Assembly: GCA_015680685.1 (NCBI GenBank)
Contig: MNCI01025300.1
Span: 148,108 to 210,107 of the forward strand
Direction of reading: 5' to 3'
DNA length: 62,000 bases
DNA from: Gnetum montanum
Taxonomy: Eukaryota > Streptophyta > Gnetopsida > Gnetales > Gnetaceae
This document shows, piece by piece, positions 22,505 through 34,194 of this stretch. A program made the translations under genes and the position numbers. Positions within the stretch are counted from its first letter, which is position 1. Each line of letters begins with the position of its first letter. Under the pieces are notes generated by a model. It saw only the letters and a list, made by a program, of their open reading frames with translations. It was not told the origin of the DNA and searched no databases.

Positions 22505-23295
22505 TTGATGCAACCCTATTGACCCTTGACATATCTTTTATTCATTGATGCAATCTAGAATTTTGTCTATATAAGTGCATGAACCACCTACATTTATGGC
22601 ATTTGAGGTTATTCTAGGAATGAAGCTCTTGTAGTTTTATTCTATAGAAGTTAGAATTTTTCCTCTCTAAATTCTTATAGTGTAGAGTTAGTTAATTAAA
22701 TGGCGTTGTATTCAAGTGCATAATGTACCTGGACACTTTTTTGTGTTGACACAAAAATTGAAATTGATTCCTTTTGTTATAGCACTTGGAATAGAACTTA
22801 GTTTATTTTTAGCACTTTACTTTCTAGCACTTAGAGAAAATTAATATTTTATTTGGTAATAGCATGAAAGTGAACACTTTGACCATAACATATTAACATT
22901 TGATAACTCTAGTAGTGGATACTCTGTACACTTAGTAGTAATCACTTGGTAACCCAGTAACATTAGTATAAGTTTAGGATGGGAATGGAAAGTGGAAATG
23001 GATGGTCCATGCTTAGAATAACTTATATTACGCCTAAGATCATAGTTAGCTAAAAATTAATATTTTAAATCATTTTATAATTTTAATAATAAAAATAAAA
23101 CTATATTATATCTCAATTACACTTAGCCATCCTCATTGAGGTAACACAAGTAGTGAGTGGGAAGATAAAGACCAAAAACCTAATGCTTAGTTATCTAGGA
23201 TATTGAACTAGCTCAAGCCCATGGAATTTGATACAATTCGGCATGAATGCTTGTGATCTATATGGTTGGGCATAGGGGATTCTTGCTACGCATCA
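22505..23295 (+). repeat. E2 3' LTR
   Basis: The LTR begins TGATGCAACC and ends ACGCATCA, with no primer site after it. It matches 5930-6476 and shares catttatggcat, tagttttattc and aatgtacctggacac with the E3 LTRs. About 790 bp. Confidence 0.75.
22568..22574 (+). promoter_or_regulatory. TATA-like box, E2 3' LTR
   Basis: TATATAAG lies about 65 bp into the LTR, the same relative place as TATAAATA in the E3 LTRs. Confidence 0.4.
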
Positions 23296-23454
23296 AACAT
23301 GTTCTTAGGAAACTTAACTAGAAGAATAATTGAACTAATAGATCACTTAACAATTGAAAGATTGAAATAGGTATGTCACTATACAAAAATATATATAGCT
23401 TTTTTTGTTTCATGTCCATTTTATTGTAAGTAATGATATCTTAGATAATTAATA

Positions 23455-23980
23455 ATGGCTAAGGAGGTATACCAAGTATGTTGGATAACACTTGAAGAGA
23501 TGCAAGAGATCAAAAATTTAAGGAATGCACTAATTAAGAAAAAATTTCTTGAGAGGCTATTGAAAATAGACAAAGTGAATGATCTATATGAGGATTTTGG
23601 AAAATTTTGAGTGATGGCTTGAGTTAACATTTAAGGAAACAATAATGGTGCATAATAGATTGGCTAGAAATAAAATAAAATATGTAAACTAGAGGAAAAA
23701 TGCTATAGGGGGATTTCTATTTGCAGGGAATAAGAATGTAGAGTCATGGTGAAAAAGTGAATTGGTGTTTGTGATATTATTACCAGGAAAGAGATTATAA
23801 GGAAAGAAATTAGAATGTCCAATACCATAGCTAATGGATAGATTTGGAATATACTTAGGGATGGAATTTGTGTTAGATATGAATAGTTGGCTTAGTTGAT
23901 GAATCTAGTGAATATGATGAGTTGAGGATTAAGAAAGAGGGGGCTAGATCTAGGGAACAACTATGGACATGGGTGGAACA
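23455..23980 (+). pseudogene. Possible decayed coding stretch, unidentified
   Basis: From ATG 23455 a 51-codon open frame reads MAKEVYQVCWITLEEMQEIK and then LIKKKFLERLLKIDKVNDLY, a composition that looks coding. After a stop at about 23608 further protein-like pieces appear in shifted frames (KEIIRKEIRMSNTIANG and IWNILRDGICVRYE near 23800-23870). I do not recognise the family. It lies just right of the E2 LTR and may be part of an older repeat. Confidence 0.25.
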
Positions 23981-26326
23981 AGTGCAATAGGTGGTACTAC
24001 CTAATGATCATCAGTCACACTAATCCCTTCATTGTTTGAGTGATCATGACTTATGGTGATATCACATGTCACCATGATGTTAAGATGACCCATAGAATGA
24101 TCTAAATAGGGTGAAGGATCTTCATTGTGAACCATCATATGTTGTATTTCCTCCCGAGTAACTAGATATTCTACTAGATATTTACTTTTCTTCTCACTCA
24201 CCTAAATAGGACAATTAACATTAGGAAGAAATGGTTCCAAACCATGTTCCTATTTATATTTTTTCCATTTTCTTAAGTTCTAATTCAAACAATTCAATAC
24301 TCAATTCATGTTTGATACACATTATATTGTAAACATGTTCTTGCATGATGTCTAAGAAGATTGATTTCTTTCTTATTTGCATGATTTTCTGTGCCTTCAC
24401 ATGATAAGAAAAGTTATATTTTATGCTAGCATTGATGAATATAATTTATGATGATGGTGATTAACAAATGTAATCTTTCATGAATTCCATGGGCTATATT
24501 AATCCTAATTAGGAAACTTTAAAAAAGTTAAGATGTTAAAAGGTGATCAATAAACATTAAAAATATTTTAACATTGAATCATTCATAGCTTGCATATTTT
24601 TTTCATTGTAATATGTTTCAAATCATACTAGATTTATCATTATTTGTAATTGATTTATCAAGGGTTAAAGAGAGAATGAATAGCATTATAGTTAACAAGT
24701 AATTGAGATGTGGGTAATGGTTATTTTTTAGGAAAAAGTAGCTAGTTGTAGGAAAAAAGATAAAATTGATATAATAATAAAGTAAAATATGATAGGAAAT
24801 GTTGATGTCCTTGATAAAACTAAAACGAGATAAATAAAAAAATGGAATAAATCGACTCATTCAATAGATAAAGAATACTTAGGAGGAATCTAATGTACCT
24901 AATTATTAATGGGCCCTCCTAGTGTAAAATTATTGTAGCAAAAATATTTCATGAAATAACTCATGCAACACTCACACTCTATAGGGAGATTAATATGATG
25001 GTTGCAGATAATTTTATTACATTTCAATAAAAATTTGAAACCACTAATAACTTGGTCCTTTGCTTCTAAAAATTGAATATAGACTTATAGGGTCATGCAA
25101 CATGAAGATAGATATAAGATATTGTAGAGAAATTTATATGACATAATTACATGATATGAATGATATATTGCTACAAAAATGATAAAATAAAGAAAAAATA
25201 TCTAAGGTTCAAAAGATAGAAAGACAAATTTAGATTAACAATTGTAAAAGTGCTAGTTTAAGGTTCAAAATATAGAAATATAAATTTAGATTAAATGTTG
25301 TAAAAGTATTAGCTAGTAGTTATGATGCAAGTATGAGAAAATAAAATAAGAAAGAAGAGTTGCTAAAGAAATGTGGATAAATAGGAGAAAATAAAAAATA
25401 AAACAATAAAGAGGAACATTTAAAATGAAAATACAAGGAAACTTATCTATTAGATGACTTGATTCTAGAGGAAACTTGAGTTGTGAATCTTCTCACCAAT
25501 CCAACAAATGATTTTCCTATCTTCTAGAGGATCATTAGATGCTAGTGAAAAATTACTAAAGGAATGGGAAAACATGCAAGTGACGTCATTGATGGTGACA
25601 TGGTATCAATGACTTAGAATTATTGAAGTTGTAAAATTCTGAATGAAATCTAGAAAAAGGTAGAAAAAACTACAACTCTTTACTAATGATAAAGGAATAG
25701 AAATGATGATAGAAATTACATGTACAAGGTGATAGAAATGATGATATAAATTACATGTATGAGATGATTAACTATCAAAAAATGAAAAATGAGTGTTATA
25801 GCTAGGTATTTATAGACCAAAAATTAACTTAGGCTTTGTGAAATGATTCTAATATTAAAGATGATCTTCCAAATCACTAGATGTTTATTTTTTATTTTTG
25901 TGAAGTGATGTTAACTTTGATGTATGAAATCACTTCTAGCATCACTTGAAGAAAATTTATGAAAATTGATGAAAATTGTAATGTTAACAGTTGTAGTAAT
26001 GTTGAAGCTAGTGTATGGCATTACTAGTAGCATCAAGAATAAAAAAACCTAATGAAAATTTATTGAAAGAGGATTAAAAATTCCTTATATGTATTAAAAA
26101 AACTTAAACCAAATGAAGTCATATTGAAAGAGTACCCAAGCTTCTCAGTAGCTAAGAATAATGAGAAAATGAACATACCACATGGTAGACTATGTTGTAA
26201 TCTATAGACAAGCAAGGTGCAATGCCTAGAGTAGTTGCAATAATCACAAGTCACTATCTTCTAAATTACACTCATAGTAGACTTAGGCTATATGTTTAAG
26301 TATGATTAAAATATATGTGATGTTTT
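23981..26326. other. AT-rich region with no gene seen
   Basis: Only small local duplications stand out: about 56 bp repeated at 25204-25316 (core taaggttcaaaa) and 35 bp repeated at 25699-25768 (core agaaatgatgat). Open frames here are short and lack motifs. Confidence 0.4.
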
Positions 26327-26805
26327 TGTAAAGGTGATTGAAGAAAAATTTACCTTAATTTTCTTCATCCAACTTACATTTTCCATTATTATATTCTTAA
26401 TTTTTCTACTTATTGTTCTACTATCATTTTATATTTTTATTTTTATGATCATCCATTCAATCAATATTTCTTTTGTTAGTCATGCTAATTTTCTTTGTCA
26501 AAAATAAATTTTAATATTCCATGAATTATGAGTTTATTTTTGGAACTTAATGCAATATATAAGATACTTAAATGAAGCATCATTGATATGGAAATTGCTA
26601 GTGTATGAGCTTCAAAAACAATCTTCCCTACAAGTTATTTATTCTCCTAAAGCTTTAATATTTTGGAGTTGTGATACTATTAGTGGTCCAACAATCAATT
26701 TTTGCTATGTTTTTCACCTTGAATGTTTTCCCCAAGATAACTCTCTAATTTTTAATTTTTTTTACAATGTTTTTTATTTTATTAAAAATGTAAATATATG
26801 TGACA
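26327..26805 (+). repeat. C2 5' LTR
   Basis: The LTR begins TGTAAAGGTGATTGAAG and aligns with 31412-31872 throughout, including atgatcatc and gtttatttttggaac. Confidence 0.75.
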
Positions 26806-26818
26806 AGAAATAAAAAGT

Positions 26819-26830
26819 TGGTATTGAAGA
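26819..26830 (+). other. Primer binding site of C2, initiator-Met type
   Basis: TGGTATTGAAGA follows the LTR by 13 bp and resembles TGGTATCAGAGC. Confidence 0.55.
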
Positions 26831-26899
26831 AAAATTCCACATAAAATGGTTGTTTTGTCTAAGTGATTACAAGAAAATCATAACAAAAATCAAAATAAA

Positions 26900-27650
26900 G
26901 ATTGAAAAACTCAATAGGATCAAGTATGAGTCATCAAAGATCAAGATGGATGATCTCTTGATTGAAAAAGATTAGCATAGTAGAATTTTAAGAATGAAGC
27001 CTGATAGAATGTCTGATAATGAATGGAAAATGCTAAACCTAAGAGTGATAAGTACAATTTTTTGTCTTTCAAATTTGGTATTACTTAATGTTTCCACTAT
27101 TACTTTTGCTAACGATTTGTGAGATAGACTGAAAGCTTTATATCAATGTAGTCCCTAACAAATAAGTTATTTGAAAAGAAATTATTATATAAATATAAAA
27201 TGGTTGAAAGGATATTCATTACAGAGCACCTAAATACCTTCAATATGTAGGTTCATCAGTCACAATCTATGTGGATGCAAATGGATGAAGAACATCAATG
27301 CATCACATTTCTCAACACACTTATAGAATCATGACATACCTTTGTGATGGTTGTGAGTAATACATCTACCAAATCTAATCTTGATAATTTTCTTGATCAG
27401 TTATTATCAAAGGAAGCAAGATGGAAAAATTTTATTCCTCAAAATATTTTGTTACTTGCTAAAAATGAATCAAATCCAAAATATATTAAGAGGCATTCAA
27501 GAATAACCCTCAAAAATTTGTAAAGAGGACACATAAATGTTGAAATTATCATAAAGCTAGTCATATAGAAAAATCTTGTAAAGCCTCTCTTATAAAGACA
27601 AGTCCATATCAAATAATGTATTAAAAAATAATAAAGCCCCTCTAGCTCAA
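26900..27650 (+). pseudogene. C2 gag remnant
   Basis: Frames give KIKMDDLLIEKD, then WKMLNLRVISTI and LVLLNVSTITFANDL, then RLKALYQCSP, the central copia gag (UBN2-type) layout. Near 27530 the zinc knuckle reads CWNYHKASHIEKSC, with the second Cys replaced by Tyr. The start codon is not identifiable. Stops and frameshifts are frequent. Confidence 0.65.
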
Positions 27651-27689
27651 GAGGAAGATTTGCATGTTATTTTCTCTTCTAATAATGTT

Positions 27690-28280
27690 GATATATATTT
27701 ATGGTATGTCACTTGCATGCATCTCATCATTACACTCCACATGTAAATTGGTTTAGTAAGTATATATCTTCTGATATTGGAATATATCTTCTGATATAGG
27801 AATAGTAAGATTGGAAAATCATGGTTTATGTAAAGTTGTAGGTTATTAAAAAGTTAAAATTTAGTTTAGTGATGTAATGATTAAATTTATTCCCAATGTA
27901 CATCATCTTCTAGTATTTATGAGAAACATCTTGTTTATGAGTGAATTGGATGATGCAAGATTAATTGTTATCTTTATAGGTAGAAAATATTGTATACTAC
28001 ATGGTACATCTTCTTTGGCTTCTAGAATAAAACTAGGTGAGTTATAAATTAGAAGGTAAGACATTTAAAAAATTAAGTGCATTTTTCATTATTGATTTGA
28101 ATTCAAGTATGGATTTGTTGCATAAAAAAATTGAAAATTTTGATGAAAAAGGGCTTAAGAAACTTTATAAGCTAGGTAAAAATAAGTTTTCAAAAGACTC
28201 CTTAGATTTTTTCCATTATTCTCTAGATAATAAACAAAGGCATCACAAGTTTCAAAAAAGTACTAATAAAACTCTTTAGA
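27690..28280 (+). pseudogene. C2 protease and pre-integrase region
   Basis: The protease loop survives as HASHHYTPHVNWFSKYI, where the family has DSGASHHMT, so the catalytic Asp is gone. VRLENHGLCKVVG and FIPNVHHLLVF follow. The GAG-pre-integrase stretch (28037-28279, open) reads LLHKKIENFDEKGLKKLY, with the second zinc-binding His changed to Asn. A 20-bp tandem duplication (tatatcttctgatatnggaa) lies at about 27762-27802. Confidence 0.65.
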
Positions 28281-29060
28281 TATTAAAACCAATGCATAAT
28301 GATTTATATGAACTATTTAAGGATATTAAAATAATTTCTCTTTGAGGTGTTATGTATTGTGTTTCTTTTATTGATGATTTTTCTATAAAGAATTGAATTT
28401 ATTTATTAATACCTAAATTTAAGATGTTTGAAAAATTTAAAGAATTCAAAGATATTATTAAGAATTATTCTAGGAATAAATTTAAAATTCTCAAAACTTA
28501 CAATGGTGGTGAATTTTTCTCTAATGAGTTTAATGTTTTTTAATATTAAGAACAAGGTATTCAAAGGAAAAAGAATATTCGAGGGACTCCCAAAAAAATG
28601 TAGTAGAGTACTTCAATCAAACATTAATGAAACATGCTAGGTGTATTCTTAGTGAATCTAGTCTTCACAAGCATTTATGTGGTAAATAAGTAAGGATTGC
28701 TTGTTATCTTATTAATAGATCTCCTTCATTAGTGCTTAATGGAAAAAATCTATAGAAATTTTCGATCAATAAATTCATTAATTTAAATTATTTATATATT
28801 TGTGGTTGTGAGGCCTATGTACATGTTCCAAAATTTAATAAGTCCAAAGTATACTCTAAGTCTATCAAATGTGTTTTTCTTAGCTATGGACATGGTGTCA
28901 AAGTTGACAAGTTATGTAACAAAAAAACTAAAAGGGTTATTTATAGTCGAGATGTCATCTACAAAGAAAAATGTGGATCTATAAAAGAGGAATCTTTAAA
29001 TGCTAAAGCTTCTTCAAATAATATAACTCCTATGTATGTACCCATTGAAATTAATAATGA
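28281..29060 (+). pseudogene. C2 integrase remnant
   Basis: VMYCVSFIDDFS near 28350 retains the segment after the first catalytic Asp, and KTYNGGEFFSNEF near 28495 corresponds to the second catalytic box with Asp changed to Asn or Tyr. The C-terminal part reads INLNYLYICGCEAYVHVP and then CVFLSYGHGVK. It would join element cDNA to host DNA; it is inactive here. Confidence 0.65.
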
Positions 29061-29329
29061 AATTCATAGGGATCATCCTCTGTCAATTAGGGATATTACC
29101 CCTAGAAAACATGATGGTGATAGTATGGTAGATAATGAGGAACCACATGAAGAGAGATAAAATAGTTTAAGTAAATAAAAAAGTAAAGATGAGCAATTAA
29201 GACATTTAACGAATATAAGAAGATTATCATCACATCTAGAGGAATATGTGTTATTTACCAAAAATGATGAACCATCAACATATGATGAGGCATATTCATT
29301 TATGCAAAACATAGAATAGAAATAAGTAA

Positions 29330-29690
29330 TAGAAGCTAAAATGTCATCAATTAATAAGAATAAAACTTGAAAATTCATTTAGCTTCTGCTAGATAGAAAT
29401 TCCATTAGAAATAACTGGGTGTATAGAATAAAATTTAGAAATCAATACAAGAAGTGACTTATAGATAAAAAATATTCTTAGAAATGGGAATTGATTATGA
29501 TGAAATATTTTCTCCAGTGATTTAAATTAACATCCATAAGTTCATTATTGCCCTTCACAGCTATTTATGATCTTAAACTTTAATAAATAGTTGTGAAAGC
29601 ATCATTCCTCAATGGTAATCTTAAGGAAGAAATATATATGGTTCAACCTAAAGGGTAAAAGGAAAAGAGCATATGGTGTGTCTATTATTG
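29330..29690 (+). pseudogene. C2 reverse transcriptase, N-terminal part
   Basis: The frames read KMSSINKNKTW, then NNWVYRIKFR, then FLNGNLKEEIYMVQPKG, matching the copia RT start and the VKTAFLNG-L-EEIYMEQPEG block. The frame is lost just after EHMVCLLLK, where the LINE-like insertion begins. Confidence 0.65.
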
Positions 29691-30290
29691 AAATGAAATG
29701 AAGCTTTATTACATCCAAAGACCTATAGAATCTATTGGATAGATATTACATTTTCATGAAAAATAAAGATAGACTATACAAATTAACCAAGCACCAATGG
29801 GAATATCAAAAATAAATTATGTAGGCTTTTTGCTGTAATATTATACTATTGTCTCAAATGAGTATTAATAACATAAGAAAGAAACATATGTAACTCATCT
29901 TCAAGGGTTCTTGATCTACACAACCTACAAATGCACTCTTCTTGGGGAAGTTGAATCCACCTTTTAGTTTTAATTCTAAAAAAAAATGAGAACTTAAGTA
30001 AAGCTTGCTAATCGCATTTTGATACTTGATGGGAACAACAACTTAGAGATATTGAGCTTTTACATCTAGTTTATTAGATCTAATATAGTGTAAATAAAAT
30101 TTCCTCTTGCCTTCCACATTAGCCCACATCTATGTTGAAACCTTCTAGCTAACTAGTTGGTGAATATTCTTAGGATTTTGCTGCATGTCCTCACAAGAGA
30201 TATTCCATTTTCTTAACAATTACATCCCCTAAAAATACAAACCACTATCTCAAAAATCCTCAAGCACTATTTTAGAGAATAGAAATAATT
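29690..30290 (-). mobile_element. LINE-like fragment inserted in C2 RT
   Basis: On the minus strand, 30015-29865, one frame reads AISKLYLSS, then KRWIQLPQEECICRLC, then TLEDELHMFLSYVINTH. This follows the layout at the C-terminus of many LINE ORF2 proteins (R-S-H--IE-GRW----EER-C--C, VEDE-HFL--C, the zf-RVT-like region). The flanking copia RT resumes at YGLKQ-like codons near 30295, so about 600 bp is extra. No poly(A) tail or clear duplication is seen; the edges are approximate. Confidence 0.45.
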
Positions 30291-30700
30291 AATATATGCT
30301 CAAACAAGTACTAAGAATGTGGAATAAAAAATTTAATGAACACATGATATGCCTTAGCTTTATTCAAAGTATATAAGAAGACTATCTATATGTTATAAAT
30401 ATAAGTAAAAAATGCATTCTTTTATTGCTTTACATCGATGACATGCTAATAGTAGGAAATGACATACATAATATTCATGAGCTAAAACTTCATCTATCTT
30501 CTCAATTTGAGATGAAGGATCTTGGTGTTGTACAAAATATTTTGGGTATGAAAATTAAAAGATATAAGATAGATAAAATAATTTATCTTGGAAAATTTTC
30601 ATATGCTGAAAATATATTTAAAAATTTTAATATGAAATACTACAAGCCTATCTCTCTACCTTGTAAAATTAGTATCAAACATTCAATTGAATAATGCCTA
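30290..30700 (+). pseudogene. C2 reverse transcriptase, C-terminal part
   Basis: After a degraded YGLKQVLRMWNKKFNEHM the frame reads LLLYIDDMLIVGND (30420), the intact copia YxDD box. FEMKDLGVVQNILGMKI and then YAENIFKNFNM follow, the standard continuation. An open frame of 89 codons runs from 30425 to 30694. Confidence 0.8.
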
Positions 30701-30839
30701 GAGACAAAAGAAGATAAAGAGCTTATAACTAAAATTCCATATTCTAGTACTATTGGTAGTCTAATGTATACAATGCTCTTTACTAAACATAATATTACTT
30801 ATATTTTTGAAAAACGTAAGCATGTATATGTTTAATCTA

Positions 30840-31140
30840 GGGAAGCAACACTGGATTACGATGAAGAAAGGCTTTCAAAATCTTCATGGGACTCCAAACT
30901 ATGGGATTTATTATAAGAATGATTCCATTGAACATCATGGTTTTGTTGATGTAGACAATGATCTTGGTAGTGGAAAATCTACTAGTGGATATTTGTTTAA
31001 TCTTTTTGGTGGTGCTATTTCTTGGAAAAGCTAGAAACAATCTTATATTGCTTAGTCTACTACTAAAGCAGAATATGTTACTACTAACTTAGGATGCAAA
31101 GAGGCTATATCACCTCAAAGACTAATAGTTGAGATTCATC
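30840..31140 (+). pseudogene. C2 RNase H remnant
   Basis: The frame reads GTPNYGIYYKNDS, then GFVDVDNDLGSGKSTSGYLF, then GGAISWKS and STTKAEYVTTNLGCKEA. This is the copia RNase H layout; the conserved Glu of STTEAEY is Lys. Confidence 0.75.
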
Positions 31141-31411
31141 CAAACTTCTATAAATATTAGTTTTGATAGTCAAAGTACTATTAGCATATTTAGGAACCTG
31201 AATTTTATCACTATATATAGAAGGAAATTAAAAATCAAAGGATTCTTCTAGAAAAATTATTTATAGAAGTAAATCTTGTAAACATACTTACTAAGTCAAT
31301 ACTTGCTGAAAAATTTCTTTGATGTTGATTAGTAGTTGATCCTCTTCAAATCTAATTCCTTAAAATATTTTAGATTGGTCTTCAAAGAATCATTACCCTT
31401 AGAAGAAGAAT

Positions 31412-31872
31412 TGTAAAGGTGGTTGAAGGTAAATTTTCCTTTCTATTCTTCATCTAACTTGATTTTTTCATCATCATTTCCTAATTTTCTTCACTAATAT
31501 TTTCTAGCATCATTTTTCTATTTTTATTTGGATGATCATCGAATCCATATTTCTTTTATTAGTCATGTGAAAAATAAAATTTAATATCCCATGGATTTTG
31601 GTTTATTTTTGGAACCCAAGGAAATATATAAGAAGCTTAAAGGAAGCATCCTTGTGATGAAAATCACCATGTATGAGCTCAAAAAATAATTGCCTCTGGA
31701 AGTTTGAAATTCTTTCTAAGCTTTCATCTTTTCGAGCTCTGCTACTACTAATGGTATAAGAACCAATTTCTATTATAGTTTTTTACATTGAAGGTTTTTT
31801 CCAAGGCAACTCTATGTCTTTTAAATTTTTGCATGTTTTTTATTTTATTAAAAATTTAATTACATATGACCA
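31412..31872 (+). repeat. C2 3' LTR
   Basis: The LTR begins TGTAAAGGTGGTTGAAGG after the purine-rich agaagaagaa and matches 26327-26805. Confidence 0.75.
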
Positions 31873-34189
31873 GGAAAAATAATTTGGCCCATTTTACTAA
31901 ATATAGAAAAATTTGTAAAAATAAAAATTTCTTAAAAATAGTAATTAATAAAAATAGAAAATAATCCTAAACTATCCTAGAGCCATAAGCATCTACTTCA
32001 TCAACCTTTTGGTATGTTCTTAGATTCATAAATTATTTGTTATACCACTAGGCTAACTAACTACAAGATAAACCAAGTTAGTTTACTACTAGAATTGCCA
32101 AGTTAATTATAGTTAATGCTCAAGATCACAACAAGGTTATTCTACCATAATTAATATGCTAAAAAATGTAAATAACTTTATTATCTAAATTACTAATCAA
32201 TTACAATAAAGTAAAATGCTAGAAATGTAAATATATTTTAAGTCATATTGTTTCTATATATTTGAAAGCAATCTCAATCTTTATTCTAAGAAAAAAGAAT
32301 CTAATTACAAAGATAAATTTGATGTTAATAATCACTATCTTTATTTGTTCTTTCTTGAATGTGTTTCTTAAAAAGAAAATGTCATAGCTTATTATCACTT
32401 AAAAACTTAGTCACTAACATAACATGTAGCCATGCAAGATTCAAGTGGACAATGTTGAGTTATAAAGTTCTATGTGGACTATATATCTTGTGATGTACCT
32501 ATATTTCAATTATTTTGAGAGGGGTACTTTGGATGAAAATAAAAAGAATAATATGCTTTATGTTCTTAGATTATCTTTTTATACTTCATCCTTTGCTAGC
32601 GTTAATCCCAATCTTGGATGAGAAAGGAGAGTAATTTTTAGGTTGATAGCTTGTTATAAAATCATGCTAAATCTTATGGATAATTTTATTTTTTCAAATT
32701 TCTTGATGTGATTCATAATATTCATAAGGATGATTACTATAGAAATAAAGGAAAAAAATTTGAACTCTTTATAGAGGTGAATAATGAAAGAAAACTTATG
32801 TAGTCAACCATATTTTGTTAGGACAAGGCTAGGATGATGATGCTTTACTTAAATTTTATAAAACTATCATGTTGACTATATATCCTTTAGGAACATATAG
32901 TCCTAGAGTTTCAAGCTCTAACAACTTTTTCTCCCCTTTCCCTTCCTACCCCTTCCTCTAAGGATAGAAAAATGATAAAATAACTCTAGTGAAATCTGAT
33001 TAAGACCCTACCAAAATATTATAAATAAGCATATATTATCTATTAATGGTATCTCTTTTTCTTTGATTCTTTTTATCTCAACAAATCCATTCCTCCTAAA
33101 AAAATTATTTCTCTAGTTAATCCATTTTAGTATTTTTTTTTTCTATTTCAAAGAGTGAGAGGATATATACATTATTATAGTATATGAATGCAAGATTATA
33201 AAAATGGTAGATCAAAGTTGTTATAGGAAAAATGTTAAATAATAAAGTTAACAACTTATATGCTAACATTTTAGACATAGGAACATGACAATAAATTTAG
33301 TAGCTTGTATACATTGCTCTCATGTTAAGGATCATGTCACCTAATTGAGGGGTGTTAAAACTAGAAGAGGATGGCTACATATATCTTCTATGATGTTCAT
33401 GTTATATTATTTCAACTTGAATCATGTTTCTAATTTCATATTATTTTTTCCTTTTAATGTTTGTCAAGTCATATAGAAGTTTAGAGTTAAAGTTTGTAAA
33501 AATGTTTTATGTTTTAAACTTTATATTAGAATAAAAACAAAAGCAATAAAAGGTATTTAATATTACTTTATATGTTATCTCACCCTCTCAAAAGCAATAA
33601 ATAGATGTCATGACTCTTCATTTAAACTTAACATGAAGTTTTGGAAGTGATATAACCATGCTTTCTTTCATCATAATAGAAGTGAAGAAGAAAAATTTTT
33701 TTGTGATGAAGTCTCTTAAGCATAAGGATTTTTTTTCTTTTCTTTGTTTTATTTTACAATGGTTTTTTAGTTCATATAATGCATTAGCTCATACTTTCAC
33801 AAATATTTCACATCCATTTCATAACATTTCAAAATAGATTTTATGATTGATGTCTCATTTCATAATTTATTTCCTAATTGAACATGTTATCTCATAAGAT
33901 CTCTCAATTTCAATTCATGTTGATGTAGATTTATGAATTTATAGATGTTTGATGTAAGAATAATTTTCTAAACTTTAGAATTAAGCTATTTTCATAATCA
34001 TTTTCCATAAAATCAATCTGATCAAATTTCATTTCATATGAATTTTGAGAGATTCTTATGGATATTCTTAAAATCTTTCGTTGATCTACTAATTATAGCA
34101 ATATCTATTTGCACGAAGTGATTTCTATGAATCAATTGAAGGTAGAAGATAATTAAATTTAGTCCTAGACATTGTTTCTTCAAATATAA
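31873..34189. other. AT-rich region with no gene seen
   Basis: No coding motif or recognisable element end was found on either strand. It forms the left flank of the E3 insertion. Confidence 0.4.
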
Positions 34190-34194
34190 CATTT
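34190..34194 (+). repeat. Target site duplication of E3, left copy (CATTT)
   Basis: CATTT directly precedes the 5' LTR start TGATGA, and CATTT directly follows the 3' LTR end TCATCA at 40049-40053. Confidence 0.85.

Larger units (their letters stand above)
5894..23295 (+). mobile_element. E2: decayed Athila-like Ty3/gypsy element with nested insertions
   Basis: The order is partial 5' LTR, degenerate tRNA-Asp primer site, gag, protease, RT, RNase H, integrase, spacer, C1 insertion, an extra reading frame and the 3' LTR. Every domain can be aligned by eye with the better preserved E4 copy, but each is full of stops and frameshifts. The outer part of the 5' LTR is missing because X lies there; it should be found left of X and E1, off-window. 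Without C1 the visible element is about 12.3 kb. It appears to be the oldest of the nested set. Confidence 0.75.
26327..31872 (+). mobile_element. C2: decayed Ty1/copia element with pol
   Basis: LTRs of about 0.47 kb flank a Met-type primer site and a gag, protease, integrase, RT and RNase H order, the copia order. All parts carry stops. RT is split by an antisense LINE-like insertion at about 29690-30290. The flanks (gtttt and ggaaa) do not match, so no target duplication is supported, or the LTR ends are misplaced by a few bases. Confidence 0.8.
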
